64,000 nt of DNA from Euzebya rosea. Its GTDB lineage: Bacteria > Actinomycetota > Nitriliruptoria > Euzebyales > Euzebyaceae. The notes under the pieces are model-generated. The model was given only the letters and a program-made list of their open reading frames with translations, was not told the origin of the DNA and did not search any database. Where the stretch lies: contig NZ_PGDQ01000018.1 in the NCBI RefSeq assembly GCF_003073135.1, positions 55,385 to 119,384 on the forward strand. The letters run 5' to 3'. This document shows, one piece after another, positions 8,870 through 17,423 of the stretch (positions are counted from its first letter, which is position 1; the number at the start of each line of letters is the position of its first letter). The position numbers were made by a program, and so were the translations under genes.

Positions 8870-9011
8870 GCACTCACCGTGGCCGGACGACCGTCCGACC
8901 GGATCGGGGTGGTCCCCCGTGTTCACCCCTGACCCACCCGGACCGGTCTCGGGGTCGACCCCCGGTCGGTTGGTCGCGGTCGACCCCTGTCCTGCGGCGT
9001 CCGCCTGCCGG

Positions 9012-11483
9012 TCAGCCGCCGGCCGCCCGCCGCTTGGTGTGTCGCGTGGGGGCGGCCGACAGCGGGTCCTCGGGCCACGGGTGCTTGGCGTAGCGGCCCC
9101 GCAGCTCGGCCCGGACCTCCGGGTAGCCCCGCTCCCAGAACCCGGCCAGGTCGTCGGTGACCTGCACGGGCCGCTGCGCCGGGGACAGCAGGTGCAGCAG
9201 CACCGGCTCGCCGGCGATCCGGGGGCCGTCAGTGGCGCCGAACATCTCCTGCAGCTTCACCGCCAGGACCGGTTGCTCGCCGCTGTAGTCGACGCGGATG
9301 CGCGAGCCGCTGGGAACCTCCAGGTGCGTCGGGGCGACGTCGTCGAGGCGGCCGTGCAGCTGGTAGGGCACCCGCGACATCAGCGCCGTGTGCAGGTCGA
9401 CCCGCGCCAGGTCGCTGCGTCGCCGGGCCCTGGTCAGGAACGGCGCCAGCCACTCCTCCAGCTCGGCCAGCAACGTGTCGTCGTCCACGGCTGGCCACCC
9501 GTCGGCCGCGGCCCCGTGGTGGAGGTGGCGCAGCCGGTCACGGAGGTCAATCGCCGATCGGTTCCACCCGAGCGCCCGCAGCTCGGTGGCCCGGACCCCC
9601 TCCAGCAACGCGGTCAGCAACCGGTCGGGGTCGGGGTCGGCGAGCGGGCTCTCGGACATGACGAGGGCACCGAGCCGTCGTTGCCGCCGGGCCACGACGT
9701 CGCCGCCCTCCCACGCCACGTGGTCCACGACCCGCACCATCGGCTCGACCGCCCCCTCGTCGAGGCCGGCCGCCAGGTACACCCGCGCCTGGGTCGTCCC
9801 GCGGTCGACGTGGGCGATGGCCAGCAGCGCCTCACCGGCCAGCGGGTCGCGTTCGGGCAGCGTGGCGCCCCGCCCACCGGCCATCGTGAACACCCCCCGC
9901 TGCCCCCGGGATCGGGCGATCCGGTCGGGATAGGCCAGCGCCACCAGCGGCCCCACGTCGGTCAGCGGCGCCCCCGTCCCGCCACCGAGCCGGCGATGCA
10001 ACCGGTCGGCGTCACGGCGCACCCGTTTCATCGTCGGGGCCCGGACGGCACCCACCCGGTCACCCCGCAGGGCCCGGACCCGGCGTTCGAGGTCGGCGTC
10101 ACCGTCCAGCATCACGTCGCGTTCGCCGAGCAGGGCGGCCAGCTCGGCGGCCAACCGCTGCTGCGACGGCTGTGCCCGCAGCGCCATGTGGGCCAGCCGG
10201 GGATGCACGGGCAGGTCGGCCATCGCCCGGCCGTGGTCGGTCAGCCGCCGGTCCTCGCCAAGGGCGTCCAGGCCGAGCAGCAGCTCGCGGGCGGCGTCCC
10301 AGGTGGCGGCCGGCGGCTGGTCCAGCAACGACAGCTCCGCCACGTCGGTGCCCCACGCCGCGATTTCCAGCGCGGTCGGCGCCAGGTCCTCCTCGGCGAT
10401 CGACGGCGGGGCATGACCGGCCAGCGCCTCGTGCTCGGGCCACAGCCGCACGCAGACGCCCGCGCCCTCGCGAGCGGCACGACCCCGTCGTTGGTCGGCG
10501 CTCGCCCGGCTGACCCGGACGGTGTGCAGGCGGGACATGCCCGAGGTCGGGTCGAACCGGGGCCGCCGTGCCCAGCCGGCGTCGACGACCACGCGCACGC
10601 CGGGCACCGTCAGCGACGACTCGGCGATGTCGGTGGACAGGACCACCCGTCGACGGCCGGCCACGGGCTGCAGCGCGCGGCGTTGCGCTGCGGCGGGCAG
10701 CGCGCCGTAGAGCTGCAGGACCTCGGCGTCGATCCCCGCGAGCGCCCCGGCGGCTCGCCTGATCTCCCGCTGGCCGGGGAGGAAGACCAACAGGTCGCCC
10801 TCGGTGACCGGCAGGGTCCGCCGGACGGCGGCCGCGGTCGCCTCGCCGATGTCGGCGTCGACGGGCACCGCTTCGTGGCGGGTCTCGACGTCGTACACCC
10901 GGCCCCGGCTGGTCACGACCGGCGCGTCGCCGAGCAGCGCGGCGACCCTCGACCCCTCCAGCGTCGCCGACATCACCAGCAGGCGCAGGTCGTCGCGGAT
11001 GGCCCGACGGCACTCGAGGGAGAAGGCCAGGGCGAGGTCGGCCTCGATGGATCGTTCGTGGAACTCGTCGAGGACGACCGCGCCGATCCCCTCGGCGGTC
11101 GGGTCGCGCTGCAGCCGCCTGACCAGGACGCCTTCCGTGACGACCTCGACGACGGTGTCGGCGGAGGTGCGACGGTCCTCGCGGGTGGTGACGCCGACGG
11201 TGCGTCCGACGGGTTCGCCGAGCAGGTCGGCCATGCGTTCGGCGGCGGCGCGTGCCGCGATCCGGCGGGGTTCGAGCACCACGATCCGGCCCGTCAGCCA
11301 CCCGGCGTCACGCATGGCCAGCGGGACGAGCGTCGTCTTGCCCGCCCCGGGTGGCGCCTCGAGGACGGCGACACCAGCCCGGCCGAGCGCGTCGACGACA
11401 TCGCCGAGCACTTCCTGCACCGGCAGGGCAGGCAGGTCGGGTCGGGCGGTTGGACGCGCTGGTGACACAGGACGGTCGATCAT
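9012..11483 (-). CDS. hrpB: ATP-dependent helicase HrpB
   Basis: An 823-residue DExH-box helicase of the HrpB family, a normal length. Walker A APPGAGKTT lies at residues 43-51 and motif II DEFH at 139-142 (in DEFHERS); motif III reads SATLEG. The helicase C domain has motif VI-like SADQRRGRAAREGAG, followed by helicase-associated and HrpB C-terminal domains (KYAKHPWPEDP-like end). HrpB is a putative RNA helicase; its physiological role in most bacteria is unknown. The ATG at 11483 (MIDRPVS) is chosen because the earlier in-frame sequence overlaps the divergent sigma factor gene and has no homology. The starts of hrpB and the sigma gene are 49 bp apart. Confidence 0.93.
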   Translation of the reverse strand: MIDRPVSPARPTARPDLPALPVQEVLGDVVDALGRAGVAVLEAPPGAGKTTLVPLAMRDAGWLTGRIVVLEPRRIAARAAAERMADLLGEPVGRTVGVTTREDRRTSADTVVEVVTEGVLVRRLQRDPTAEGIGAVVLDEFHERSIEADLALAFSLECRRAIRDDLRLLVMSATLEGSRVAALLGDAPVVTSRGRVYDVETRHEAVPVDADIGEATAAAVRRTLPVTEGDLLVFLPGQREIRRAAGALAGIDAEVLQLYGALPAAAQRRALQPVAGRRRVVLSTDIAESSLTVPGVRVVVDAGWARRPRFDPTSGMSRLHTVRVSRASADQRRGRAAREGAGVCVRLWPEHEALAGHAPPSIAEEDLAPTALEIAAWGTDVAELSLLDQPPAATWDAARELLLGLDALGEDRRLTDHGRAMADLPVHPRLAHMALRAQPSQQRLAAELAALLGERDVMLDGDADLERRVRALRGDRVGAVRAPTMKRVRRDADRLHRRLGGGTGAPLTDVGPLVALAYPDRIARSRGQRGVFTMAGGRGATLPERDPLAGEALLAIAHVDRGTTQARVYLAAGLDEGAVEPMVRVVDHVAWEGGDVVARRQRRLGALVMSESPLADPDPDRLLTALLEGVRATELRALGWNRSAIDLRDRLRHLHHGAAADGWPAVDDDTLLAELEEWLAPFLTRARRRSDLARVDLHTALMSRVPYQLHGRLDDVAPTHLEVPSGSRIRVDYSGEQPVLAVKLQEMFGATDGPRIAGEPVLLHLLSPAQRPVQVTDDLAGFWERGYPEVRAELRGRYAKHPWPEDPLSAAPTRHTKRRAAGG

Positions 11484-11532
11484 GGCAGTCCGCTCGCAGC
11501 CCCGCCGCGCCCCACCGCCTACGCTCCGGGTG

Positions 11533-12189
11533 ATGTTCTCACGCAAAGGGCAATCCGGCACCCGTGGCGGCGCCGAACAAGAGGTGATGCCCGATCCCAA
11601 GCGCCACCTGTCGTCGGTACCCGACGACCGCGTCGCAGAAACCCGTGATCCCGACGTGCTGCTCACCCGAGTCGCACGGGGCGATCGCGCGGCCTACGAG
11701 GCCCTCTACGACCAGGTGGTGCCCCAGGTCTACGGTGTCATCCGCCGGGTCCTCCGTGACCCCTCGCAGAGCGAGGAGGTCGCGCAGGACGTGATGGTGG
11801 AGGTGTGGAGAACCGCGACACGGTTCGATACCGACCGCGGGAGCGCCAAGTCGTGGATCCTCACGATGGCGCATCGGCGGGCGGTCGACCGGGTCCGCAG
11901 CGTGCAGTCCTCCCGGGACAGGGAGGAACGGGTGTCGCGGGAGAACCGTGAACGCCCGTTCGACAGCGTTGCCGACGCGGTGGAGACCAGGTTCGAGACA
12001 CAGCAGGTCCGCGAGGCCCTGAAGACCCTGACCGACGTGCAACGAGAAGCGATAGAAATGGCGTACTACGGCGGCAACACCTATCGAGAGGTGGCCGCCC
12101 TGCTGGACACCCCGTTGGGGACCGTGAAGACCCGGATGCGAGATGGCCTGATCCGGCTGCGAGACGCGATGGAGGTGGAGACACGATGA
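11533..12189 (+). CDS. sigK: ECF RNA polymerase sigma factor, SigK-like
   Basis: About 218 residues. Region sigma-2 is at about residues 40-110 (AYEALYDQVVPQVYGVI, the SEEVAQDVMVEVWR core, then SWILTMAHRRAVDRVR). Region sigma-4 follows at about 160-212, with the helix-turn-helix QREAIEMAYYGGNTYREVAALL and GTVKTRMRDGL. The pattern matches the ECF group whose partner is RskA, and an RskA-type gene overlaps its stop by 4 bp (ATGA), so the two are translationally coupled. Two starts are possible: ATG 11533 or ATG 11587 (MPDPKRH), the latter with a purine-rich AAGAGG very close. Such factors commonly autoregulate, but I could not assign a promoter. Confidence 0.9.
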   Translation: MFSRKGQSGTRGGAEQEVMPDPKRHLSSVPDDRVAETRDPDVLLTRVARGDRAAYEALYDQVVPQVYGVIRRVLRDPSQSEEVAQDVMVEVWRTATRFDTDRGSAKSWILTMAHRRAVDRVRSVQSSRDREERVSRENRERPFDSVADAVETRFETQQVREALKTLTDVQREAIEMAYYGGNTYREVAALLDTPLGTVKTRMRDGLIRLRDAMEVETR

Positions 12190-12920
12190 GCAAGGACCTG
12201 CATGCCCTGACCGGCGCGTACGTCATGGACGCCCTGGACGACGACGAGCGCGATGCCTTCGAGGCCTACATGGCCACGTCTCCCGCCACGCAGGCCGAGG
12301 TCGCCTCCCTCCTCGAGGTCGGCGCGATGCTCGGCGGTGCCGCCGCGGAGACCCCGCCCGAGGGCCTGCGTCGAGCCGTCATGGCGGAGATCGACAACGT
12401 CCGCCAGGAACGTCCGGTCGTCACCGCCATCGACGATGCCCCCTCGGTCCGTCCGGCGGCGGTCCCGAGCACCAAGTCGTGGGTCACCCGCCTGTCGATG
12501 GTCGCCGCGGCTGCCGCGGTCGCCGTGTCGGTCGGCCTGGGCGTCCTCGTCTCGGACCTCTCCGACCGGCTGGATGCGCTGGAGACCACCAACACCGAGG
12601 TCGCCACGCTCGTCGCCGCGACCGACGCCGCCCGCTTCGACGCCGGCCTGCCCGACGGCGGGGTCGTGACCGCGGTGATCTCCGACGACCACAGCGCCGC
12701 CGTGACCGTCGCCGAGGGCCTGCCGGTCCTCGACGAGCAGCTGATGTACGTCCTGTGGGCCATCATCGACGGCACCCCCATCGCCGTCGGCGAGCTGCAC
12801 AACGGCGTCCCCCTGACCACCCAGCACGCCGGCCTCGACGCCCTCGGCCTGACCGTCGAACCCCGCAACGCCCCCCTCGACGTGCCGACCGGCACGGTCC
12901 AGGTGCAGCTGGGCGCGTGA
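12186..12920 (+). CDS. rskA: RskA-type transmembrane anti-sigma factor
   Basis: A 244-residue membrane protein. The cytoplasmic N-terminus ([18 protein letters not shown]) is the helical sigma-binding domain; it lacks the HxxxCxxC zinc motif. One transmembrane helix lies at about residues 101-123 ([20 protein letters not shown]), followed by an extracytoplasmic RskA domain ([17 protein letters not shown], then LMYVLWAI and VGELHNGVP). It should hold the upstream sigma factor at the membrane until regulated proteolysis or another outside signal frees it. The start overlaps the sigma stop as ATGA. What it senses is unknown. Confidence 0.9.
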   Translation: MSKDLHALTGAYVMDALDDDERDAFEAYMATSPATQAEVASLLEVGAMLGGAAAETPPEGLRRAVMAEIDNVRQERPVVTAIDDAPSVRPAAVPSTKSWVTRLSMVAAAAAVAVSVGLGVLVSDLSDRLDALETTNTEVATLVAATDAARFDAGLPDGGVVTAVISDDHSAAVTVAEGLPVLDEQLMYVLWAIIDGTPIAVGELHNGVPLTTQHAGLDALGLTVEPRNAPLDVPTGTVQVQLGA

Positions 12921-12951
12921 GAATCGAGCGCAGCGAGGATCGGAGCGCGCC

Positions 12952-12984
12952 CACCCGGGGGTCCGGGGGCGGAGCCCCTGGGTG
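12952..12984 (+). terminator. G+C-rich hairpin after the sigma/anti-sigma operon
   Basis: CACCCGGGG and CCCCTGGGTG pair with one bulged T around a loop of about 14 bases containing GTCCGGGGGCGGAG. It lies 32 bp after the anti-sigma stop. It has no T-run, but this kind of element often ends transcripts in G+C-rich genomes. It may equally be an intergenic repeat. Confidence 0.45.
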
Positions 12985-13039
12985 AGCAGGGCGCGTGAAG
13001 ATCGCGGCGGCCCGGCGGCACGCCCAGGGCGCCGCGAAA

Positions 13040-13125
13040 TGTGCAGCTTGGCCAACCCGTTGACGAAGCTGCACAACAGCGGCGCGGACTGGTGCACTTC
13101 GGTGCCCATGTGGGCGGAAGTGCAC
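13040..13125. repeat. Two tandem palindromes with identical geometry (REP-like pair)
   Basis: In the 295-bp stretch between the anti-sigma gene and ung there are two 34-bp elements, 13041-13074 and 13092-13125. Each begins GTGCA, ends TGCAC, and has a 16-bp centre. The four bases inside each arm differ between copies but stay complementary (GCTT/AAGC in one, CTTC/GAAG in the other); the first copy pairs one further base on each side. Each centre holds a smaller dyad (CAAC-CC-GTTG; GCCCA-TG-TGGGC). No gene is visible in this stretch. The pair may be a repetitive extragenic palindrome unit, a structured RNA or a binding site. Confidence 0.7.
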
Positions 13126-13215
13126 AATTCGAGTGGGGGGAGGGGCGGCCGGGTGAGCGGCCGCAGGAGGGGTGGAAGGCGGGTCGGCTTGCGTGACCCC
13201 GGCCGTCCCCCGAGC

Positions 13216-13905
13216 ATGGCCGACCACATGGGACGAACACCGCTTGCTGACGTCGTCGGGCCGGGCTGGGACGTGGCGCTGGAACCGGTCGCCGACGACA
13301 TCGCCGCGATGGGCGACTTCCTCCGGGGCGAGCTGGCGGCCGGCCGGTCCTTCCTCCCCGCCCCCGACCGGGTGTTCGCGGCCTTCGCCGTCCCCTTCGA
13401 GGAGGTCAAGGTGCTGGTCCTCGGCCAGGACCCCTATCCCACGCCGGGGCACGCCGTCGGGCTGTCGTTCAGCGTCGCGCCGGGCGTCCGCCCCCTCCCC
13501 CGCTCGTTGCAGAACATCTTCACCGAGCTGTCGGAGGACCTCGGCGTGCCCACGCCTGCCGACGGCGACCTGTCCCCGTGGGTCGACCAGGGCGTCATGT
13601 TGCTCAACCGATGCCTGAGCGTGGCCCCGCGCGACCCGGGTTCGCACCGTGGCAAGGGCTGGGAGGCCATCACCGAGCAGGCCGTCCGAGCGCTGGCGAT
13701 GCGCAGCGCCCCGCTGGTGGCGATCCTGTGGGGCCGCGACGCCCGCTCCACCAAGGAATGGCTGCTGGACGCCCCCGCCATCGAGTCCGCCCACCCCTCC
13801 CCCATGTCAGCGGCCCGCGGGTTCTTCGGCTCACGGCCGTTCAGCCGCACCAACGCCGCGCTGGAGGCACAGGGGGCCGAGCCGGTCGACTGGTCGCTGT
13901 CGTGA
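13216..13905 (+). CDS. ung: Uracil-DNA glycosylase, family 1
   Basis: A 229-residue base excision repair enzyme that removes uracil from DNA. The water-activating motif [16 protein letters not shown] starts at residue 70, with catalytic Asp near 72. The active-site segment HPSPMSA carries the catalytic His near 193, and LLNRCLSV is the conserved strand used for uracil recognition. The length matches the family. The ATG at 13216 begins the homologous part (MADHMG); ATG 13228 in the same frame is an alternative. It is followed after 16 bp by ligB on the same strand, so excision and ligation functions are probably co-expressed. Confidence 0.93.
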   Translation: MADHMGRTPLADVVGPGWDVALEPVADDIAAMGDFLRGELAAGRSFLPAPDRVFAAFAVPFEEVKVLVLGQDPYPTPGHAVGLSFSVAPGVRPLPRSLQNIFTELSEDLGVPTPADGDLSPWVDQGVMLLNRCLSVAPRDPGSHRGKGWEAITEQAVRALAMRSAPLVAILWGRDARSTKEWLLDAPAIESAHPSPMSAARGFFGSRPFSRTNAALEAQGAEPVDWSLS

Positions 13906-13921
13906 TCAGCAGGGCGATCGG

Positions 13922-15457
13922 GTGACCGCCGGGCGACTGGTCGACCTGGTCGCGGCCTCCGACGCGCTGGCCGAGGAGTCCGGGCGCAACGAGAAGGTGC
14001 GCATCATCGTCGAGGCGCTGCTGGCCGCCGGGGACCGGGCCGACCTGGCCGCACGGTACCTGGCCGGGGACCCTCCGCAGGATCGCCTGGAGGTCGGCTG
14101 GGCCGCGATCCGGGACGCCGACACCCCGCCCGCCGACACCCCCTCCCTCGCCCTCGACGACGTCGACGCGGCGCTGGAGGTGCTGGCGACCGCCGGCGGG
14201 CCGGGGTCACGCGGTGCCCGGATGGCCGCCCTGACCGACCTGCTCGCCCGTGCGACCGCCGCCGAGCAATCGTTCCTGCGCCACCTGGTCATGGGTGAGA
14301 TGCGGCACGGGGCGTCGGCCGGCATGGTCGCCAAGGCCGTCGCGAAGGCGGCGGACGTGCCCGAAACCGTCGTCCGGCGGGCCCTCATGCTCTCCGCCGA
14401 CCTCGGCGAGGTGACCACCCTCGCGCTGACCGGCGGCCGTCCGGCGCTGGAGGCCGTCGGCCTGGTGGTCGGGCGTGGGGTGCAGCCGATGCTGGCCTCC
14501 ACCGCCGAGTCCGTGACCGAGGTGGTGGAGGAGCTCGGCACCGCGGTGGTGGAGTGGAAGCTCGACGGCGCCCGGATCCAGGTCCATGTCGACGGCGACG
14601 ACGTGGTGGTGTTCACCCGCAACCTCAACGACATCACCGGCCGGTCCACCGACGTGGTGGCCGCCGCCCGGGCCCTGCCGGTCCGGCAGGCGATCCTCGA
14701 CGGGGAGGTGCTGGCCATGGGCGCCGACGGCCTGCCGTGGGCCTTCCAGGACACCATGAGCGCCTTCAGCCGGGACGAGGGCGAACGGCCAGCGCTGAGC
14801 CCGTTCTTCTTCGACCTGCTGCACGTCGACGGCGAGGACCTGATCGACCAGCCGCTGTCGGTCCGGCGCGAGCGCCTGACCGCGCTGGTCCCTGACCACC
14901 AGCGCATCCCGTCGGTCGTCGTCGACGATGCCGCCGCGGGCGAAGCGGTCGCCGTCGAGTCGCTGGACCGCGGCCACGAGGGGGTGATGGTCAAGGCGCT
15001 CGACGCGCCCTACGCCGCCGGTCGCCGCGGCAAGCAGTGGCGCAAGGTCAAGCCGGTCAGGACCCTCGACCTGGTCGTGCTGGCCGTGGAGTGGGGGTCG
15101 GGCCGACGGCAGGGCTGGCTGTCCAACATCCACCTCGGCGCCCGTGTCGAGGGTCCCGACGGCGACCCCGAGTTCGTCATGCTCGGCAAGACGTTCAAGG
15201 GCATGACCGACGCCATGCTCGAGTGGCAGACGGCCCGGTTCCTCGAGCTGGAGACCCACCGGGACCAGCGGGCCGTGTACGTCCGGCCCGAGCAGGTCGT
15301 CGAGATCGCCCTCGACGGGGTGCAGACCTCCCGCCGTTACCCGGGTGGTGTGGCGCTGCGGTTCGCGCGCGTCATCGGGTACCGCGACGACAAGTCGCCG
15401 GCCGAGGTCGACACGCTCGACACGGTCCGGGCGCTCGGGGGGCTGCCACCGCGCTGA
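13922..15457 (+). CDS. ligB: ATP-dependent DNA ligase, actinobacterial LigB type
   Basis: A 511-residue ligase with the DNA_ligase_A_N domain at residues 1-200, the nucleotidyltransferase domain at 205-400 and an OB-fold domain at 405-510. The AMP-accepting lysine is Lys213 in EWKLDGARIQ. Other motifs include FTRNLNDITGR (III), ILDGEVLAM, EGVMVKALDAPY (IV) and QWRKVKPVRTLDLVV (V). It matches mycobacterial LigB in size and layout and lacks the polymerase and nuclease domains of LigD. The GTG at 13922 is the start; longer frames run into ung. Its place behind ung suggests nick sealing in base excision repair, though LigB is dispensable where tested. Confidence 0.93.
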   Translation: MTAGRLVDLVAASDALAEESGRNEKVRIIVEALLAAGDRADLAARYLAGDPPQDRLEVGWAAIRDADTPPADTPSLALDDVDAALEVLATAGGPGSRGARMAALTDLLARATAAEQSFLRHLVMGEMRHGASAGMVAKAVAKAADVPETVVRRALMLSADLGEVTTLALTGGRPALEAVGLVVGRGVQPMLASTAESVTEVVEELGTAVVEWKLDGARIQVHVDGDDVVVFTRNLNDITGRSTDVVAAARALPVRQAILDGEVLAMGADGLPWAFQDTMSAFSRDEGERPALSPFFFDLLHVDGEDLIDQPLSVRRERLTALVPDHQRIPSVVVDDAAAGEAVAVESLDRGHEGVMVKALDAPYAAGRRGKQWRKVKPVRTLDLVVLAVEWGSGRRQGWLSNIHLGARVEGPDGDPEFVMLGKTFKGMTDAMLEWQTARFLELETHRDQRAVYVRPEQVVEIALDGVQTSRRYPGGVALRFARVIGYRDDKSPAEVDTLDTVRALGGLPPR

Positions 15458-15481
15458 CGCCCCGGGTGGGCACGAGAGCCG

Positions 15482-15823
15482 TCAGATGACCATGCCGGGC
15501 GCGCCGTCGTCGGTGACGACGGGGTGACCCATGGCGCTCCACTCCTGCATGCCGCCCTCGATGTTGCGGACGTCGAAGCCGGCGTTGTTCATGTAGACCG
15601 TCACCTCGGCCGACCGCCGTCCGGACCGGCAGATCGCCACGATCGGCACGTCGGTGGGCAGGTCCCGCATCACCTGGGGGATGGTGGACATCGGCACGTG
15701 GCGGGCCTCGGGTGCATGTCCTGCCTGCCACTCGTCCATCTCGCGGACGTCCAGCAGGAGTGCACCCTTCTCCATCAGGTCGACGGCCTCGTCGGGGTTG
15801 ACCTCGGGGAGGCGGGCGTTCAT
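15482..15823 (-). CDS. Single-domain rhodanese-like sulfurtransferase
   Basis: A 113-residue stand-alone rhodanese domain. The active-site loop is CRSGRRS with Cys65 as the sulfur-carrying residue; ALLLDVREMDEWQAGHAPEA is the CH2A region. Small rhodaneses of this kind carry persulfide sulfur for thiosulfate handling, cofactor thiolation or detoxification. The ATG at 15823 is used because GAAGGA lies 6 bp before it; an in-frame ATG at 15844 has no such site. It converges on ligB, with 24 bp between stops, and follows the MFS gene on the same strand. Confidence 0.88.
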   Translation of the reverse strand: MNARLPEVNPDEAVDLMEKGALLLDVREMDEWQAGHAPEARHVPMSTIPQVMRDLPTDVPIVAICRSGRRSAEVTVYMNNAGFDVRNIEGGMQEWSAMGHPVVTDDGAPGMVI

Positions 15824-15873
15824 CACGGTCCTTCGATCGGGCATCCCACGGACCTCGTGGGCGATCAGGAAGG

Positions 15874-17367
15874 CTAGCGCGCGGACTCGGCAGGACGCGT
15901 ACCCGGTGGAGGTGCATCCAGGGTGCAGTGCGTGCGTTCGTGGGGCGCGGGGCCGGGGCCACGACGTGGCGTTCGCAGCGTCGACGGCAACCCGAGGAAG
16001 GCGATGGCAGCCGAGGCCAGCGCCAGCCCGGCCGTCAGCAGCATGGCGCGCGAGAAGCCGGCCGCGAACAGGGCGGGGTCGTCGAAGGCATCCGGTCCGA
16101 GACCGGCAGCCGGCGGCAGGACCGCGACCGCCAGCAGTCCGGCGGTCCGGGCCACGGCGTTGTTGATGCCCGACGCCACGCCCGCCTTCGCGGAGTCGGC
16201 AGCGGCCAGCACCGTCGCGGTGACCGGTGCGACCAGCAGGACCAGCCCCGCACCGAAGACCAGCATGGCCGGCAGCACGTCACGGAGGTACGTCGACCCC
16301 TCCCCCAGAAGGCTGTAGCCGACCATGCCCGCCGCCAGCAGCAGCGGCCCGATGGTCAGCGGGACCCGGGGACCGATCCGGCTGGCCAGCCGTCCGGATC
16401 GCGCCGACAGCAGCAGCATCAGGGACGTGATCGGCAGGGTCGCCGCGCCGGCCTGCACCCCGCTGAACCCCAGGACCTCGCGGAGGAAGACCACGAGGAG
16501 GAAGAACACCCCGCCGAGCGCGGCGTACACGACGAACGTGATGCCGTTGGCGACCGAGAAGGTCCGGTTGGCGAACATGCCGAGCGGCACCAACGGCGCG
16601 GCGACCCGCCGCTCGACGACCACGAAGCCGGCGAGGACGACTGCACCGGCCACCGCGGTGCCGACCGAGAGCCCGGAGGCGCCCTCCCCGAGCTGGATCA
16701 GCCCGAACGTCAGGGCGCCGAGCCCAGCCGCGGCGGTGATCGTGCCGAGCCAGTCCAGCCGGCTGCCGACGGCGGACGGGTCCCTGCTCTCGGGCAGGTG
16801 GCGGATCGTCAGCACGACGGCGAGGGCGCAGACGGGCACGTTGAGGAGGAACAACGACCGCCAGCCCCCGACGTCGAGGAGCAGGCCGCCGAGCAGCGGG
16901 CCGACGGCGGCGGCGATCCCCCCGAGCCCCGACCACGCCCCGATGGCGGCCGACCGGTCCTCCTCCACGAATGAGGCCTCCAGGATGGCGAGGCTGCCGG
17001 GGGTCAGGAGTGCCCCGCCGATGCCCATCAGCACCCGGGCGGCCAGCAGCATCCCGACGGTCGGTGCCGCCGCAGCGGCCACGCTCGCCACCCCGAAGAC
17101 GACGGTGCCGATCACGTAGACCCGCCGTCGCCCGAACGTGTCACCGAGCGCCCCGCCGATGAGGATCAGCGAGGCCAGCGCCAGCATGTAGCTGTTGAGG
17201 ATCCACTGGACGCCGAGCGTGCCGGTGTCGAGGCCCTCGGCGATGTCGGGCAGCGCCACGTTGACGACGGTGCCGGCGACCATCGCCACGGCCGACCCGG
17301 CCACCGTCGCCGTCACGGCCCAGCGGCCGGCGGCGGTCCCCATGCGCAACGGCTCGTCGTCGGTCAC
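15874..17367 (-). CDS. MFS drug:H+ antiporter, DHA2 (14-TMS) type
   Basis: A 497-residue membrane transporter with about 14 hydrophobic segments. Conserved family motifs include GTVVNVALPDIAEGL in TM1, WILNSYMLALASLILIGGALGD (loop 2-3 GDTFGRRR, motif A) and LGGIAAAVGPLLGGLLLD in TM5 (motif C, the antiporter signature). This points to proton-driven efflux of drugs or other amphiphilic compounds from the cytoplasmic membrane. Substrate is unknown and no regulator gene lies beside it. It is followed after 50 bp by the rhodanese gene. Confidence 0.9.
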   Translation of the reverse strand: MTDDEPLRMGTAAGRWAVTATVAGSAVAMVAGTVVNVALPDIAEGLDTGTLGVQWILNSYMLALASLILIGGALGDTFGRRRVYVIGTVVFGVASVAAAAAPTVGMLLAARVLMGIGGALLTPGSLAILEASFVEEDRSAAIGAWSGLGGIAAAVGPLLGGLLLDVGGWRSLFLLNVPVCALAVVLTIRHLPESRDPSAVGSRLDWLGTITAAAGLGALTFGLIQLGEGASGLSVGTAVAGAVVLAGFVVVERRVAAPLVPLGMFANRTFSVANGITFVVYAALGGVFFLLVVFLREVLGFSGVQAGAATLPITSLMLLLSARSGRLASRIGPRVPLTIGPLLLAAGMVGYSLLGEGSTYLRDVLPAMLVFGAGLVLLVAPVTATVLAAADSAKAGVASGINNAVARTAGLLAVAVLPPAAGLGPDAFDDPALFAAGFSRAMLLTAGLALASAAIAFLGLPSTLRTPRRGPGPAPHERTHCTLDAPPPGTRPAESAR

Positions 17368-17423
17368 GCCGGGAGCCTAACCGTCGCGCCGCCCGAGGCG
17401 CAGGGTGGTGTCGGCCCTGTGGA

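Noticed and set aside
8814..11465. An 883-codon open frame on the plus strand
   Set aside because: Antisense to hrpB; translation is low-complexity (QVGG, RHPR runs) with no domain, while the minus strand has full helicase motifs.
12982..13215. N-terminal extension of Ung through the palindromes
   Set aside because: The extension would translate the paired palindromes into unrelated Arg/Gly-rich residues; family homology begins near the ATG at 13216.
13649..13921. Longer N-terminus for the LigB gene
   Set aside because: It overlaps ung in another frame and encodes Arg/Pro-rich text; the GTG at 13922 begins the ligase domain.
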